DNA of 64,000 nucleotides from Leishmania martiniquensis (GCF_017916325.1 NC_090143.1:248001-312000); one strand, 5' to 3'. Shown: positions 10,176 through 23,227, counted from the first letter of the stretch. Program-made: numbers and translations. Notes: generated by a model from the letters alone, not told the origin.

Positions 10176-13100
10176 ACGTTCCGGAGCCGTACATGACGGC
10201 CAACGTCGGCGAAGGCCGCATGCGGTACTAGCCATTTCCGCGCTTGTCATCGAGAGAGCGCCATCGACACCTAAAGCCGCATTCAGCGGCAGCCGGCGCA
10301 CCTCGCTCCGGCGTCTTCCCCTTTGTCTCATGTGGTCTTCACGCTCGCTTCCGCCCGCGCCCTCGCTTCTTCAGTGCGAAAGCGCTGGGGTATTACAGTG
10401 CTTGTCACGGCTCACCGTCACACGCTGGCGCTGTCCTCGTGAGCACGCACCTCCATCGCGGCGAAGAGCGCCGCCCTCGCCCCGACCCCGAGGTGCCACA
10501 TATCCAGAACGTTTTTGCATGCGCAGTATTTGCCCGGAAGGGAAGCGCTGTCGCTGTCATCGCTTGACTCAAGCGCAGATGTGCTTTGCCCTTCGTCGTT
10601 TTTTTTTCGGCAGCTGCGTGTGGCCACTCTGGCGGGTCGCGGTGAGGATGCAGCCGTCGACTGGATCGCTTGCGGCGGCAGAAAAAAAAGGGCAAGGGAA
10701 GTGTCGATCTGGCGCGGCCCACCAAGACGCTGCTGCTTGTGCTGGAAGAGGCTGCCAGCGCCCGAGGAGGAACAGAGCAGGGATTCCACAGCCGCATCGC
10801 GGCGAGGAGCGCCGTCAACCGCCAAGCCGGACGGTATAAGACTGCGGTTCAAGGTTGAAGCTCGTGCGTCTTGGCAGCCAAGACGAACCGAAGTCCGCGA
10901 GCGATGAGCGCACTCACCAGACGCGCAGCGACTTCAGTAATGGAGGAGAAAGAGGGGGGAGTAAATCGGAGCCGACCTCACAGATCCACCACTTTTTTGG
11001 CGGCAGCTTGATTGGTGGCTGATCGCAGCGGAAGCACACATGTGCGAGCTAGACAGAGTAAGTGCGTAGCCCACTGCCGGTCAGTTTGATGAAGCAGCTG
11101 TCCACGCACGTGAGCAGGCGGCCGCGCTTCGCAAGAGCGACGCCCCAACTTCACAGACGAGCGGCACCTCCCATCGGGTATCACACCCCTTCGCGTCAGG
11201 ATATCTATTACGGCCCTCTGTGCACACGCTTATGCCCGCATCTGCACGTTCGTGCATGCGTCTTCGTAAGCGCAGAGTGGGGGAGCCTCACCGTGATGGT
11301 GTATGCTGTATGCTTTAGCGCTCGTGCCAGCCACGCGAGTTGTTCGGTTTCTGATCAGCACTTGGTGTGTGTGTGTGTGTGAAAGGGAGACAGTTCTCCT
11401 CAGCTTCACATCACCGCTGACACTGACGCTGACACCATGCGCTGACGAGGCTTCCCCTCTCAGTGCTCGAAAGGGGGCGAAAGAGGCTCGAGAGGGTGCG
11501 AGAAGGACAGCTGTGCGAACTGCTGCGTCTCCTTCCCGCACACACACACACATACACAATCCCTTCCGACGCCAATACAGATTCCTATGCACACCCTGCG
11601 TGACCTCACAGGGGCGGAGACGGCGGGAGGGGAGTAGGGGAGAAGGTTTGCCGTCCACCACGGTCGGCAAGCCGACTCACACGCGCAAGCTGTCGTGCGG
11701 ATGTGCGTGAGTGGGCGTTGGTTTAAGTAAATCCTGTCTCCGCACGCATCGAATCGTCTCTTTTCCCTCCTCCGCCTCCCACCCCCACCCCTCCTTGCAC
11801 ACCGCAGCGAAACGTAAGGGGACGGAGGGGGGAATGCGGGAGGAGGAGGAGGGAGGAGGAAGAAGCGGTCGCTTTGTGCTCGGTGATGTCGGCATGCAAC
11901 CGCTCACGTCATTATCTTTCACGCGTCTGACCTGCGTGGTTGGTCGACGCATGCGTCTCCCCTTTATCTTTCCGCTCGCGTTGTCAAGAGTCGCGTGATG
12001 GCATCACCTGTTTCTCCTCTGTGGGTGTGTCTGTGTCTGTGTGTGCGTGCGTCTCCTATACCGCTGCACCTCCACCTCTTGGCTTTCCTAGTCTTATCAT
12101 CAGTTCAAGCCTGCCCTTCCCCTCCTCACCTCCACCCCTCTGCGGCGCAACTGGGGGCTATCCCGTTATCTGTGTGTGTGTGTGTGGCCACTTCTCTTTC
12201 TTTCCGGCCCCCGCCCGCCCGCGTGCGACGGCGCAGCACACCGCTTGAGTGGAGAGCTGTGTGACTTGTCCTTCACCTCTTTCGCAGGGGATTCCAAACC
12301 GACGGTGCGACAGCATCAGCCGCAGCAGCCGCGCGAATCCTTCGCGCCGGCAGGCTCGCCGTCCCCCGGAGTCTGTCGGTGTCCTCCCTTTTGTACTTCT
12401 CTGATTTGGGGTGTCCTTTTCTTCCGCGATGGCCGGCGTGGCCATCGTCCTTTTCACCACCCTCACTCGCGCTCGCGCACATCTGCAGGGACAACGCGCG
12501 CCACCCCTCCTCTCTCTCTCCTCTCCTCTCTACGGGCATTGAGTCGATGTGGCTCCTGCGCCTGCGTCGCCTTTCTTTTCGTTGCTTCTCTTCGCTACCC
12601 TCAAGCGGGGGGAGAAAAAAATGGGTGCGGTCGAAGGAGAGTAGTGTAAAATAGTGCAGAGAGGGAGAGAGAGGGGAGGAGAGCTGGGGAAATGCGTGAG
12701 TGACAGACCACATGCACCGATGGGCGATTTGTGTGCCTGTGTGCATCTAGACGAAGGAAGTGTGCGCGTGGGTGCTCGCACGCCAGTGCACTAACGTAGA
12801 CGCTCTGGTGTGACGAACTGTTTTTTGAGTGGTGGCCGTCTTCGTCACCTTTTTTTTCGCCGCTTCCATTTTTTGCTTTCGGCCGTTCACGCTGATCGGT
12901 ACGCCTGTTTGTTAAGGGGCTCGTTGAGCCGGCCCAGGTCGGTTGGTATGTCACGCGCGCCTCGTCAATTTAGCCATTGGTTCTGTGCCACCGCTCTCTG
13001 CAGACAGCATCGTTGCACCTGGTATGCCTCTTGAATCCAGCCCCCTCCCCCCAAACAACCCTACCACACACGCACACACACACCTACGCAGACAGATCTG

Positions 13101-14833
13101 TGCGCATCCCCGTGCGTCTGCTCTTCACCTGTATGTATATATATATATGTATCCGCGTGGATGACGGTACCTGTGCCTCCTTGACGGACGTCGAAGGTTA
13201 ATCATACGGGCGCAGCGCTGGCGGGGGGGACACTCTGGCAAGGCCGTGAGACAGGAGAAAAGGCAGCCGCGTCTTTTTTTTGCCCGGCATGTCCTCCGCT
13301 CATCTTCCCGTTACATCTATGGCTCTGCTTGCGCGATCGGGACTCTCTATTGCCCCAATCCGAAAATACACACACACACACACGCTCACGCCTCCAACTG
13401 TATTATCTCGTGTGTGGCTTACATGTGCTTCTATCCTCTCTCTCGTTCCGCCCCACCCCCTAAAGTGCTCTGGGGATTGCACGCACGCACGCATGTGTGT
13501 GGGTGGTGGGAGCCATGCCGCTCCACGGCCCCCCCTCTGCTCGTGTCCTAAGCATATACACTTCTTTTGGGTGCTTTTTTCAGCTTTGTTTTTTTTTTGT
13601 TTTGTTGTTGTTGCTGTTGTTGTTGTCGGTGTTACCTCTCGCTTTCCTCTCCGCAGCCGGAAACATTCACTGGCCCTGTCATTCATCCCCACCACCAGCG
13701 TTCGTTCTCCTCTCAACTCGGCGTGTACGTGTGCGCATATAGTGAAACACTGCCTTCCCATCCGCGCGTATCCACGGCCTCCTCGCCATCTTCACGCACC
13801 CGCGCCCTTTCCTTTCCCACAGGCCGTTATTTTCGCCAGCTGTGCTTGCTCTCACATGTGTGTGTCCTCAGCGCATGAATGCAGACGCGTTCATGCGAAC
13901 GGTCACCATTCGCGATGCACGTGGGACAGACAGATGTGCAGTGCGTGCAGAGTACGCCACGAAACCGTCTCGCTTCCTCTCCGCCCATTTTCTTCTCTTT
14001 CCTGTTCGGCGAGAGGCGAACCGGTCTCGTAGCACCGCTGTGTGCACACAAGCGTGCCCAAGCATACCCGTATCGGAATATATATATATATATATCTAGG
14101 TGTCTATCCCTCAAGCTTCCAAAAGGGAGAGAGATCAGGCGCAAAGGGCGTGGGTGCGTGGGCGGCACCTTTTTTTTTGCTGTTGTTTCTGATCATTGAC
14201 TGCTCTCAGTCCTCCTACCCCCCCTCTTCTTTGCATTGCGTCGGTTTCGCTGCTCGCTCTTTCTTTTTTCGTTGCTACTGCTGCTTTCCACGGATATCTC
14301 TATCGGCGACACGAGGGGAGTGTAAGTTTTTTTGTTTCGCTCGAGCATTCGTCGCCATGCGCGTCCCCCTCCTCCCACCCACCCCCAACCTGCACGTCTG
14401 CCTGCAACCTATCCACTACTTATCATGGGACGACCGTTTTTTTTTTTCGTCTGGGGGGGCTGCTGTCTTCACGAGAGCTATTTTTTATTTCGTCCCTCTC
14501 TGTGTCCATGACTAACTACTGTGTGTCAACGCCCATGTTGGAAGAACGGGGAGGGGAAAGCGGTCGTTCGCCTCTCGCGGTCATCCCCCTCTCGCGCGGT
14601 TTGCTTATCTGCTTCTTTTTTGTTGTTCACAGTCCGCTTTTCCGAGTGCGAGTGCCGCCACTGGCGTAGATGCTGTGGGCCCCTTCCCTCACCGGCACAC
14701 ACGCACATCCGCTACCAACAACACGACTGCCCCTGTCTCCTCCCTCCCTCCCCCTATCCCAAAAAAAAAAATACCGAAGTGCAATACGTGAACGTATGCG
14801 CACGTACGCATACAAACGCGCACACATGTGTAT

Positions 14834-14855
14834 ACACATATATATATATATGTGT
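14834..14855. repeat. 22-bp perfect TA-core palindrome
   Basis: The sequence ACACA-(TA)6-TGTGT reads the same on both strands and could extrude as a hairpin in DNA or RNA. It is one of about ten (TA)n tracts in the spacers of this window. Confidence 0.8.
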
Positions 14856-17146
14856 GTAAACAGGTATGTATGACTGGAAGGGTGAGAAGGCGAGCAACGA
14901 CCAAACAATCAACAAAAAAAAACGAGATAACGCAAAAAGAGGGGAAAGGCGATGGCGGCAAAAAAAAAAGGCGTGCCGGAGGGCCGCTAGACGAAGACGA
15001 TGCAATAGCAACGGGAGCGCAAGAGAGAGAGAGCTGAAGAGTGCAAGTACTCTTTCCTCTTTGGCCCTCTTCTCCTGCCGCGGTCGCACGCCTTCACTCT
15101 CTTTTGGTCTGCTTCTTCTGTTCTCTCTGTGACTTCGCCCGTCGGCCTTGTTGCCTCGTGTTCAGTGACGTCTGTGTGATTCGTCCTCCCCTTCGCCCCC
15201 ACCCCTTTTCATTTTTTCATTTCACACTTTCTTCTTAGCCTCGCCGTCGCCACGTTTCTTGATTCTTCTCCATTTTCTTTTTTGGTCCGTCTTCACCTTC
15301 TTAGTGTGTTTGTGTATCTGCGTTTGCCCGCCGGTCGCTGTTGGTGCCATGCAGTGTCTCTGTGTGTACATCCTCCGTCTTTTCCTTTACCGGAAAGCCA
15401 GTCGGACTCATGGCCGCCCCATTGGCCCTCCTCTCCCCACCCAAGCACCCACCACAACTACCTCGCATCCTCTTCGCCTACCCCACCCCACTCCCTCTCT
15501 CTCTCTTCTCGCGATCCCTCATCGGCGTGTCGGATTCTGCTGTCTGTAAAGGGGATATGGTGGCCGTAGGTGGGTAGCGGGGAGGGAGAGAGGTGAGAGA
15601 GGTGGGGAGGGGGGAGGGCGCCACCACCTCTTCATGGTCGCGCAGCCGCCTGAGCTTCATTACATTCCTCTATTCCTTTTTTGCTTCATTCGGTGGCTCC
15701 CTCGCGCATCTCTCTCTATCTGTCTGTGTATTTATGTGTGTGCGTGTGTGTGTGTGTGTATTTATGTGAACCGACGTGTGGTCGCACGCGGGGCTCCTCC
15801 TTTGATTGTCACTCGGCGCGTTTCTTTTTGCTGCTGTTGTTGTTGGTGCGGTTGTTCTCTCTCTCCCTCTCTTCCCCCCTCCCTCTCACTCTTTTCTTTT
15901 TTTTGCATCGGCCCGCCCATCACCTTTTTAGCCCGCAAAGGTCCTCTTAGCTGAGCCGCTGTACTGCTGGGGGGGCGACGTGATTGAAATGCCTCTACGC
16001 GTGTCGGTGCGAAGGCGACTCTTTTTTTTTTCGCTTTTCTTTGCTCGTGGGTGTGCGGTGCGATTTGTTTGATCTCCTCTCGCGCCCCCACCCCCACCCC
16101 CTCGTGGTCCACTGCCGGACGCGAGACGCTCTGCCGTCGAGTTGGAGGAGAGGAGGGGGGAGGAGGAGATGGGAGTGAGGAGAGTGCATCGCTTCGTCAC
16201 AGGAAGGCTGCATAGAAAGAGGGAGAGGGAGAAGGGGAGGCAGAGTGAGAGGGAGAGGGGGGGACTGCTGACATTCGCATAAGGTGCAGCGAGAAAGCGC
16301 AAACGGAATGGAAGGAGCGCAAGAACCCGTGGTTAGCATCGAAGCGTGGGGGGAGGTGGGAGGTGGCAGGGCGCATGCATACATCCACACGGACATGCGT
16401 GCGGCAGGCATCATCACCCTCAGCATATATTCGACGCGCTTCCTCCACTACAGCGACTGCTTCGATTGGCTGCCTCGCACTTTGCCGTTCCGCCGCTATC
16501 GCTTTTACTCCCTCCCTCGCTTGCTCCCCCTGTATACATGTGTGTGTGTGCATCTCTTCTTTGTCTCTTGCGCGCAGCCGAGAAGAAAACGACAACTAGC
16601 GGCATCACGCGTATTCTTGAGAACAGAAGAGGGATGCGTGTGCGCCCTATCCTGTGGCCAGGCGTCTAACTTGTGCTTTCGGGCTCGTCCCTTCATCCCC
16701 GTGCACCTCCCCTCCCCCACCACCACCACCACGCACACACGCAGCGCCCTCGGCATCTCGCTCTCTGCTACCTCCACCGCTCCAACCCCCTCTACACACA
16801 CGTACACACATCCGAAAAAAAGGGAGTGGGCAGAAAAACGCTCATGCAGCCGTCTCTCCAGCATTCCTCTCTACTCCTCCTCAGCCCTCCACCACCACCT
16901 CCTCCACCCTCTCCCTCTTGTCGCTCCTCTCTCCCCCACACACACACACACATTCCATCACTGATGGAACAGAGCATTCTTCCTCACCGCTTGCCCCAAC
17001 TACAGCCCCCCGCCCCAACTCTTCTCTCGCTCTGTCGCTGTGTCGCGCTGCCTCGCTTTCTTTGAAGGGATACGGAAAAAGGGGCAGCCCATCCTCGTGA
17101 AGGTGCGCAGGTCGCTCGTTGAGGGCGTTCCGGGGTACCGTACGAA

Positions 17147-17187
17147 CGTCTTTTTTTTTCCCTCTGCTCCCCTTCGCTTCGCTTGAG
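17147..17187 (+). promoter_or_regulatory. Candidate spliced-leader acceptor for 17201 gene
   Basis: A long T-run and C/T-rich stretch contains no AG until 17186-17187. The first ATG follows only 13 nt later, which would give a very short leader. Confidence 0.5.
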
Positions 17188-17200
17188 ATATAACAAACAC

Positions 17201-17635
17201 ATGCCCATGAGAGGCGCTCTTACGTCTGGGACAGGGCGGCTGCCGAGGCATCTGATTGCGGTGCTCTTTGCTGCCACGGCACTACAGGGGGCTCTCAGTG
17301 GTACACCGCTGGTCGCCCAGGCAGCCGATGATACACCGGAGCCCACGGCGTATGTTCGCCGCACCTACGAGGTGAAGGTGCCTTTCTTCACTGAGTACTG
17401 GTGGGTTGGCTTCATTATGCTGTTCGTTGGTTTCCTGCTGATTGTGTTGGTGCTGTACGTCACAGTGCAGTGCCACTTCAAGGAGTCTGACCAGCGCCGT
17501 CGCCGGAAGGAAGTGGAGGCGACTGAAATCCCTATGGAGGGCAGCAGCGATGACGAGATGGCGAGCCACGGGGGCAGTCACTCCAGCAGGAGTGGACAGT
17601 CTACTACCAGCAACCCGCTGTGCTTTCGTCGCTAA
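17201..17635 (+). CDS. Small type I membrane protein with DQR juxtamembrane patch (144 aa)
   Basis: This protein is of no named family I know. It has a likely signal peptide (hydrophobic core at residues 17-33, with an A-Q-A type cleavage region near 39-41), a short extracellular part, a transmembrane span at about 67-90, and a basic-to-acidic cytosolic tail with Ser/His-rich sequence ending N-P-L-C-F-R-R. The span and its borders match the protein at 6542: Y-x-R-x-x-Y-E, then W-x-x-G at the span, then D-Q-R-x-x-R-K. That protein has no signal peptide. The ATG at 17201 is the first after the AG at 17187; a second in-frame ATG at 17207 is a possible start. Function is unknown. A receptor or adaptor subunit is only a guess. 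Confidence 0.75.
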   Translation: MPMRGALTSGTGRLPRHLIAVLFAATALQGALSGTPLVAQAADDTPEPTAYVRRTYEVKVPFFTEYWWVGFIMLFVGFLLIVLVLYVTVQCHFKESDQRRRRKEVEATEIPMEGSSDDEMASHGGSHSSRSGQSTTSNPLCFRR

Positions 17636-19744
17636 GATGCACGGAAAAGACGTCCGTAGGGAGGGGGAGGGGTACATGGGCGCCGGCGTGCCATGGAGCC
17701 CTGAAGCACTCCTTCATGTTCAGTACCGACCCCCTGGCGCCGCCCCTCGTGCGTCCCCTGCCGTGGCTCAGCAAAGATTGCACACAAGATAACCAATAGC
17801 CCCTCTTCAAGGCCAGACAGGTGGTACAGGGGTTAAAAAGGGAAGAGCTACGCATCATGCCGGGGGACCGTGGGAAGGTGCGCGTGGTAGGTGTACATCC
17901 ACTTGGGGACGGTCCCCTCTCTCTTCCTCTCTTGACCTCTGCGCGTGTGACGATTCGCGTCGCCGCTGGAAGAGCCACACAGGCACAAATAGGGCCCGCC
18001 ACAAGGCGGTGAAGGGGGCAGATGGCCTTTTTTTTCGTCCATGCGCTTGCAAACGCCTTCACATCTGCATGCCTAGACACACACGCGCCCCACATATAGA
18101 TGTGTGTGTAGGTGCCTCTGCATATGCATGCAGGGTGGTTTCGATAAGAGGACTGCTCTCTTTAGGGGGTGTCCTCTCTCTTTCAAGCGTGTGTGTGTGT
18201 CTATGTGGGTGCTTCGCAAGCATCGTGTCTTCCTCCTTCACATACATGGGGGCCGACCCCCGCCACCCCCCGACCTCACCTCCCGTCACCAGTCGGCCCT
18301 CTCTTTGTTTTCTGTTCTGTCAATCCTCACAAGCGCTGCCATACCCTCGAAAGAGCGCGCGCGGGCCCTGATCTGGCGCCAGTCGACGAATATACGCATT
18401 TATACACCCCCTTTCCTCAGTCGCGCGCGGGTCCATTCAGAAGGTTATCTGGCGTGCTTACTTCTGGGGGAGGGGGAGGGGAATCCATGTGAGTCGAATG
18501 GAGTAGTCTCTACCGGCTTCGACGCGGGCCTGTCGATACCGAATAAACACTGAGCACATATCTTTTTTTTCGTCGATTAAGGCTTCGCTTGGAACACACT
18601 TTAGAAACGCACAGGTGAAGGAGAAGCCAGCGTGTGAGCCATGGGCAAGAGGGGGGAGGGGGCGCCGTCGTCAGTACCTGCCAACGAAAAAAAAAAGAGA
18701 GACCAGCACATTGTCGTCTCGGTAACCATTTCGGCCGTGTCTCCTCCTCCTCCCCACCGCCACCATCTCACACGGCTCCTCTCTCCACCGTTTGCGAGTG
18801 AGTCGTCCTGTGTCATCGTTTTTCTCACCTCTCTTTTTTTCTTTTATTTGCTTGGCTGTTTACATATGTTATAAATCGCATTTTCGGCACATCGTCATCT
18901 CATGTGCATCCCCTCCCCCTCCCTCTCTCTCTTAGGACGAACAGCTCTCCGCAGGACTCTGGCACATGCTCGCGGTGTCCTACTCCATTCCCTCCGCTGT
19001 TGTCGTTGGCTCTCTGGCAGGTACATGCCTGCACGCATGCGTCTCTAGGCGAGTGAGCCCTTCTCTCTCTCCCTCCTTACACTGTCTCGTGTATTCCGCA
19101 GGGGAGGGGGCGGCGTTCTGCAAGCAAAGAACGAAAAAGGCTTGTAGACAATAGAGCAGCTCATGCGTTCTTCACCCCACTCGGATTGGCTGCCTCTCGG
19201 GGGAGGGGGACGCCTTCACGTGTGTTTGCTGCCTTCCTCTTACCTGTGTGGGTGTGTGCATTCCTTCGCCCTTTACACTTCATCTGATATCAGGCCAGTG
19301 TGACCGTTGGCCGTTACTCCCCCCTCCGATATGTGTGTGCGTGTGTGTATGGATGCGCACAAACGCCGCTTTTCTTACCTTTCGAGCATAAAAGAGAGAG
19401 CGGGGGGGTACCTCATCATTCGGCGCGGGTGTGTGCGCTGGGCTCTTCAGGCATGTACCCCTTTTTTCGCAGGTGCTGCTCATTCACGCATCGGCACCCT
19501 TGTTGGACGGCGCGCATCTTGCCGATTGGACGTATGTTTATAGTGCCCCGTACTGAATGGCTCTGCGTGCGTGAAGGCATGGAGACGGAAATATGGTGGC
19601 CGGCGCATGCCTCCTCGTCTCTGCTCTCTCTATCCTTCACCTGTTGCTCTGACGACGGGGAAAAAAAGGGCCCTACCCCACTGCAAAGTACATCTCGTGG
19701 GGCCCACTAGCTCTCTTTCTCTGTATGTATGTAGCAAAGGGGGG

Positions 19745-19965
19745 AGGGGGCGTCCAGGCAAGTCCTCCCTCCCCCCTCCTCCTCTCCTCTCCCTCACTCG
19801 GCCCTCGCTGCCCACTGGTGTAGGGAGCCTGCGCGACGCCGAGGGACGCCGCAGGTGTCGGCCCGCATGATGGGTGCGGCTGTGAGGCGACCTGCGAAGC
19901 GGGCAGGCGCAGAGCGCAGCGGTGGAGGGGAGGGCACTGCGGGTGGAACGGGTTCATTGAGGGCG
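19745..19965 (+). repeat. Dispersed repeat C, truncated copy
   Basis: This segment matches the right part of the 596-bp repeats at 47911 and 56244 (compare 19799-19963 with about 48281-48454). An internal section of roughly 80-90 bp is missing near the left end, and the match stops soon after 19960. Orientation is the same as in the other copies. A SIDER-like retroposon relic is possible but not verified. Confidence 0.75.
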
Positions 19966-22900
19966 ACGCGTGTCTCTCACCTCCTCTCTCTCTTTTGGGC
20001 GTATGTCTTGTGCGTCAAGGGTGCAACCACCATTGTTGACACCGATGCAGTGGTGTCTGTTCAACGTGTACGAGCGCCCCTATTCGCCTGTCTTCTGCCT
20101 CGGTGGGGAAGCGGCGATCCGGCGAGCTTGCGCATCTTCGCCAGATCGGCGGGCTTGCGATGGCGACGCCGGGAGCGGCGCGTGCGTAGCGCACGCCCCC
20201 CTCCGCCGCCTTCTCGCCCTGCAGTGTAGCAAGGAGCGCAAAGTTGTACGAAAAAGAACGTAGATGTCGTAGCTGATCCCTTCACAGCGTTCGCCGCCTC
20301 TCACTTCCTCCGCTTCCGCTCCTCCCTCCTCACCCTCTCTCTCCAGCTTCCTCAGCGACGGTGCCACACCCCATCCAGCACTCCTTTCCTCCATTCGGTA
20401 GGCACGCGTTCCTGCCACCCACCAGCCCTCTATCTTTGGCGCGGATGTGTGAATAAGTTTCTGAGGGGAAAAGAGTGGGTCGTCCGGCTTGTCCACCTAT
20501 CCCCCCCTGTAGACTTCTCCGCTGGGCGCATCGCCCCCTCCCTCCCGTGCATCTTTCAGATATGGTGGTCAGTGCGTCTGGATGAGTGCGCATGTGCCCA
20601 TATCCGCTGGCGCCCCCCTTCCACCGCCCACAGATCGGCGGATCCTTGCGCCTTTGGCCACGCGAAGAGAAAAGTAAGACGGAGAAGACACGCACACCGA
20701 GTGCTATTTGCTCTCCATCTCAGCCGACCTGCTCCACCACCCCCGTGGGCACTGCCTCGCTAATGGTGTTACCCCAAACGGCAGAGCGCGTCCCTTCTCT
20801 CTCTCTGTGTGTGTGTGTGTATGGGATCGGCCTCGTCATCCTTTGCTTTGTTGTCACGATCGGCATTTGTTTACCGCCACCAACGCGTTTCACGTGCCAT
20901 CGTCGCCGGTTTTCCCCTGTCCGCACGACGACGCGGACAGCCTGCCGGCCTCCGCTTAGCTTGCACGCCTCGGCCTTATCGGTGGGGGGAAGGGGAGGCC
21001 ACTGCGCGTGCGCGGGTGCGTGCGACGCCTCCATCCGATTGGTCTTCGATCGGAATCGCTTTCCCCCTTCAGCCTCACTTGCCGCTTTCAGTGCCATCGG
21101 TCCGCAGTCGAGCACACATACAAGCGACGAAAAAAAAAGTGCGACAGAGAGTCTTTTGCCACCCTCTTCGCACACTCTACGCGCCCTCATTGGCGCCGCT
21201 GCTTCCCTCCCTCGCCAGTTGTGCGACTCACCACGCCTCATCCCTGCGCTGCCGCCGTCGTCGGAGCATCATCACCGCCGTTGCCTATTTAGCAAACGTT
21301 CTGCTCTGCCAGAAATGAAGAAAAGAAAAACGATCCCTCACCGCTGCCCCACCCTCTTCTCTCTCTTTCTGTCTCTGTTTCTGTCTCGCTACCCCATCGC
21401 ACCCATACAGAAGCTCACGTGCTCGCCGAAACGCGCCCCCCCACACACACACACACCTTCACTCTTCCTCCCTTACACAACCCCCTTTCTCTGTTTCATC
21501 GTCGCTGTGGGCGCCATATTCGGGGAAATCGAAAACAAGCAACAGCTTCGCAAGCGCCCACGCACAGAAGCGTGCACACGACGCAGCCGCTGCGTCGGCA
21601 AGTTCCGGTGCTCTGCACGTGCCCCTTTTTTTTCAGCTTCATCTTCGCTGGAGCGCACACAGAAAAGAACGTTGGTTAAGGACGAAGAAATATTTTGTGT
21701 ATGTGTATGTGTTTGAAGAAGCGCCTTCGCGTGCGAAGAACAGACGAGGAGGAGCAGAAGGGGAGTGTTCGAGGAGACGGCTTTTCGCCGGTAGTCGCGC
21801 GGGCAGCCGTTGTTGTTGCTCACAGCAGCGGCTGCTCCAGCAACAAACAAACAGAGCACCGTAAAGAAGTGTCGTCGGCCAGCACATGAGGCGACGCTCC
21901 CTTCCCCCCACCACCCCCCCCTCACCCCTCACCCACCCACCTTGCGCGCGTGAATCGGAGTGAGTGAGTCTGTGTGTCTGTGTCTGTGTCTGTGTGTGTG
22001 TGTCGGTAGGCGCGTAAAGAAAAGGGCGCGATCGTGCTACAGCTCTGTTGTTGTTATTGTTGTTCGCTCATCCTTTTCCGATCTCTCTCTCTACCCCTCT
22101 CTTTCCCTTCCTGTTTAAGAGGTGCTTATCTGCACTGAAACGCCTATACGGAGCGTATCGTCGCCTGGCAGAAGCGAATTGGCCAGCGTGTTTGCCCCAC
22201 CCCCTTTGCTCTCTCCTCACTCCATACGACACAGACACACCACCACCTCTCCGTCGCCGCCCTCATTAGTTTGTTTCTTTTCGTTTTTTTGGGCCCTTCT
22301 CACGGTGCACGCCCTCGCAGGCAGAGGGTACCGCTAGGAATATTGTCATCATCCACCTATCCAAACACAGAAAGGCGGTTGGTATACGCAGAATAGCATC
22401 CAGAACTTCTATTTGTCTGTGTGTGTGTGTCTGTGTGCACCAAGCAGCACCACGTGGCAGGACTACCGCTCCCTCGCTCCACGAACCCATTGAAAAAAAA
22501 ACGCGTGGACGAGAGATTCTAACGCACACTCCCTCAAACAAGCGCTACCGCGCACGAAGCAAAAAAAGAAATCGAAACGCAGTCGAGGCTGCTGCTGCTG
22601 CTGCTGCACGCCACCCCACCCCCTCCCTAACTCATTCGCTCTCTTTCTCCCTCTGTCCGTCTGCCTGTCTGTCGGGGCGCGCTTCTCGGTGAACAGCGGT
22701 CGATCCGTTTTTTTTGTCGGCCAGTGGGAAAAGGACGAGAAGGAGAGTCGGCATAGCAGCAAAGAAATTAAAAAGGGGTCTCTGGGGAGGAAGAAGAAGG
22801 GCGAAGTTCGACGAAAAGTCGAAGCAGCGCCCGCACACACGCACGCAGGCGGGGCTCACGAGGTTGTACATTATCGGGCCTCGCTCACGAGCAGAGGAGG

Positions 22901-23197
22901 AATATATATATATATACGCAAAGCCAGAGAAGCAGTGTAGTTCTCGTTCTCTCTTTGGCTGTCGTCTCCTGCTGACCCTCGCTCCGGTGTGAGTGCGAGG
23001 GTGCGGACGAAAGAAGTGGGGCGCAGCGTGTCACCTTTTCTTTTTTTGTTTGGTTGTTTCGCCCTGTGGGCAGCAAATCTTTTTTTTGCTGTTGTTGTTT
23101 TCCGTTATCACCGTCGTGCCGATACCAACCCGCACACGCGTGGCCCCTCCCTTCCTCTCTCTCTTTCTTCCGTTCCTCCGCCCTGCGCTGGTGCGCA

Positions 23198-23199
23198 AG
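23198..23199 (+). promoter_or_regulatory. Candidate spliced-leader acceptor for giant gene A
   Basis: This AG follows a long CT-rich stretch at 23150-23185. The next ATG is the gene start at 23228, giving a 28-nt leader. Confidence 0.45.
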
Positions 23200-23227
23200 T
23201 CACCACCTCCACCGTCACTCATCCACG

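Larger units (their letters stand above)
10176..17200 (+). other. Gene-poor 7-kb region
   Basis: I see no convincing coding region on either strand. The longest frames are full of residues from TG, CT and CA repeats (runs of C-V-C-V, S-L-S-L or H-T-H-T) and overlap competing frames. Visible content includes (TA)n tracts at 13135-13148 and 14078-14095, a 22-bp perfect palindrome at 14834-14855, TGT repeats near 13603-13630 and many T/C tracts. The tract at about 17150-17185 leads to an AG at 17186-17187. The region could be long UTRs of its neighbours or hold non-coding RNAs. Confidence 0.55.
17636..23227 (+). other. Intergenic region of 5.6 kb with repeat copy
   Basis: There is no convincing gene. 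The region includes a truncated copy of the dispersed repeat at about 19745-19965, a (TA)n tract at 22902-22916 and several T/C tracts. A frame of 376 codons at 20586-21716 has low-complexity composition and no domain. Pyrimidine tracts at about 23078-23190 followed by AG at 23198-23199 probably give the acceptor for the giant gene. Confidence 0.55.

Noticed and set aside
10102..10839. Open frame of 245 codons overlapping the end of the 8970 gene
   Set aside because: It is in another frame of real coding DNA at its start and continues into spacer with no motif.
13280..16964. Several + frames of 130-250 codons in the 7-kb spacer
   Set aside because: They are built from TG, CA, TGT and CT repeats and T-runs. 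None has a domain or a consistent codon pattern.
20586..21716. Open frame of 376 codons on +
   Set aside because: Composition follows CT/TG-rich spacer DNA, with runs such as S-L-S-L-C-V-C-V. It has no domain, and other frames across the same DNA are equally open.
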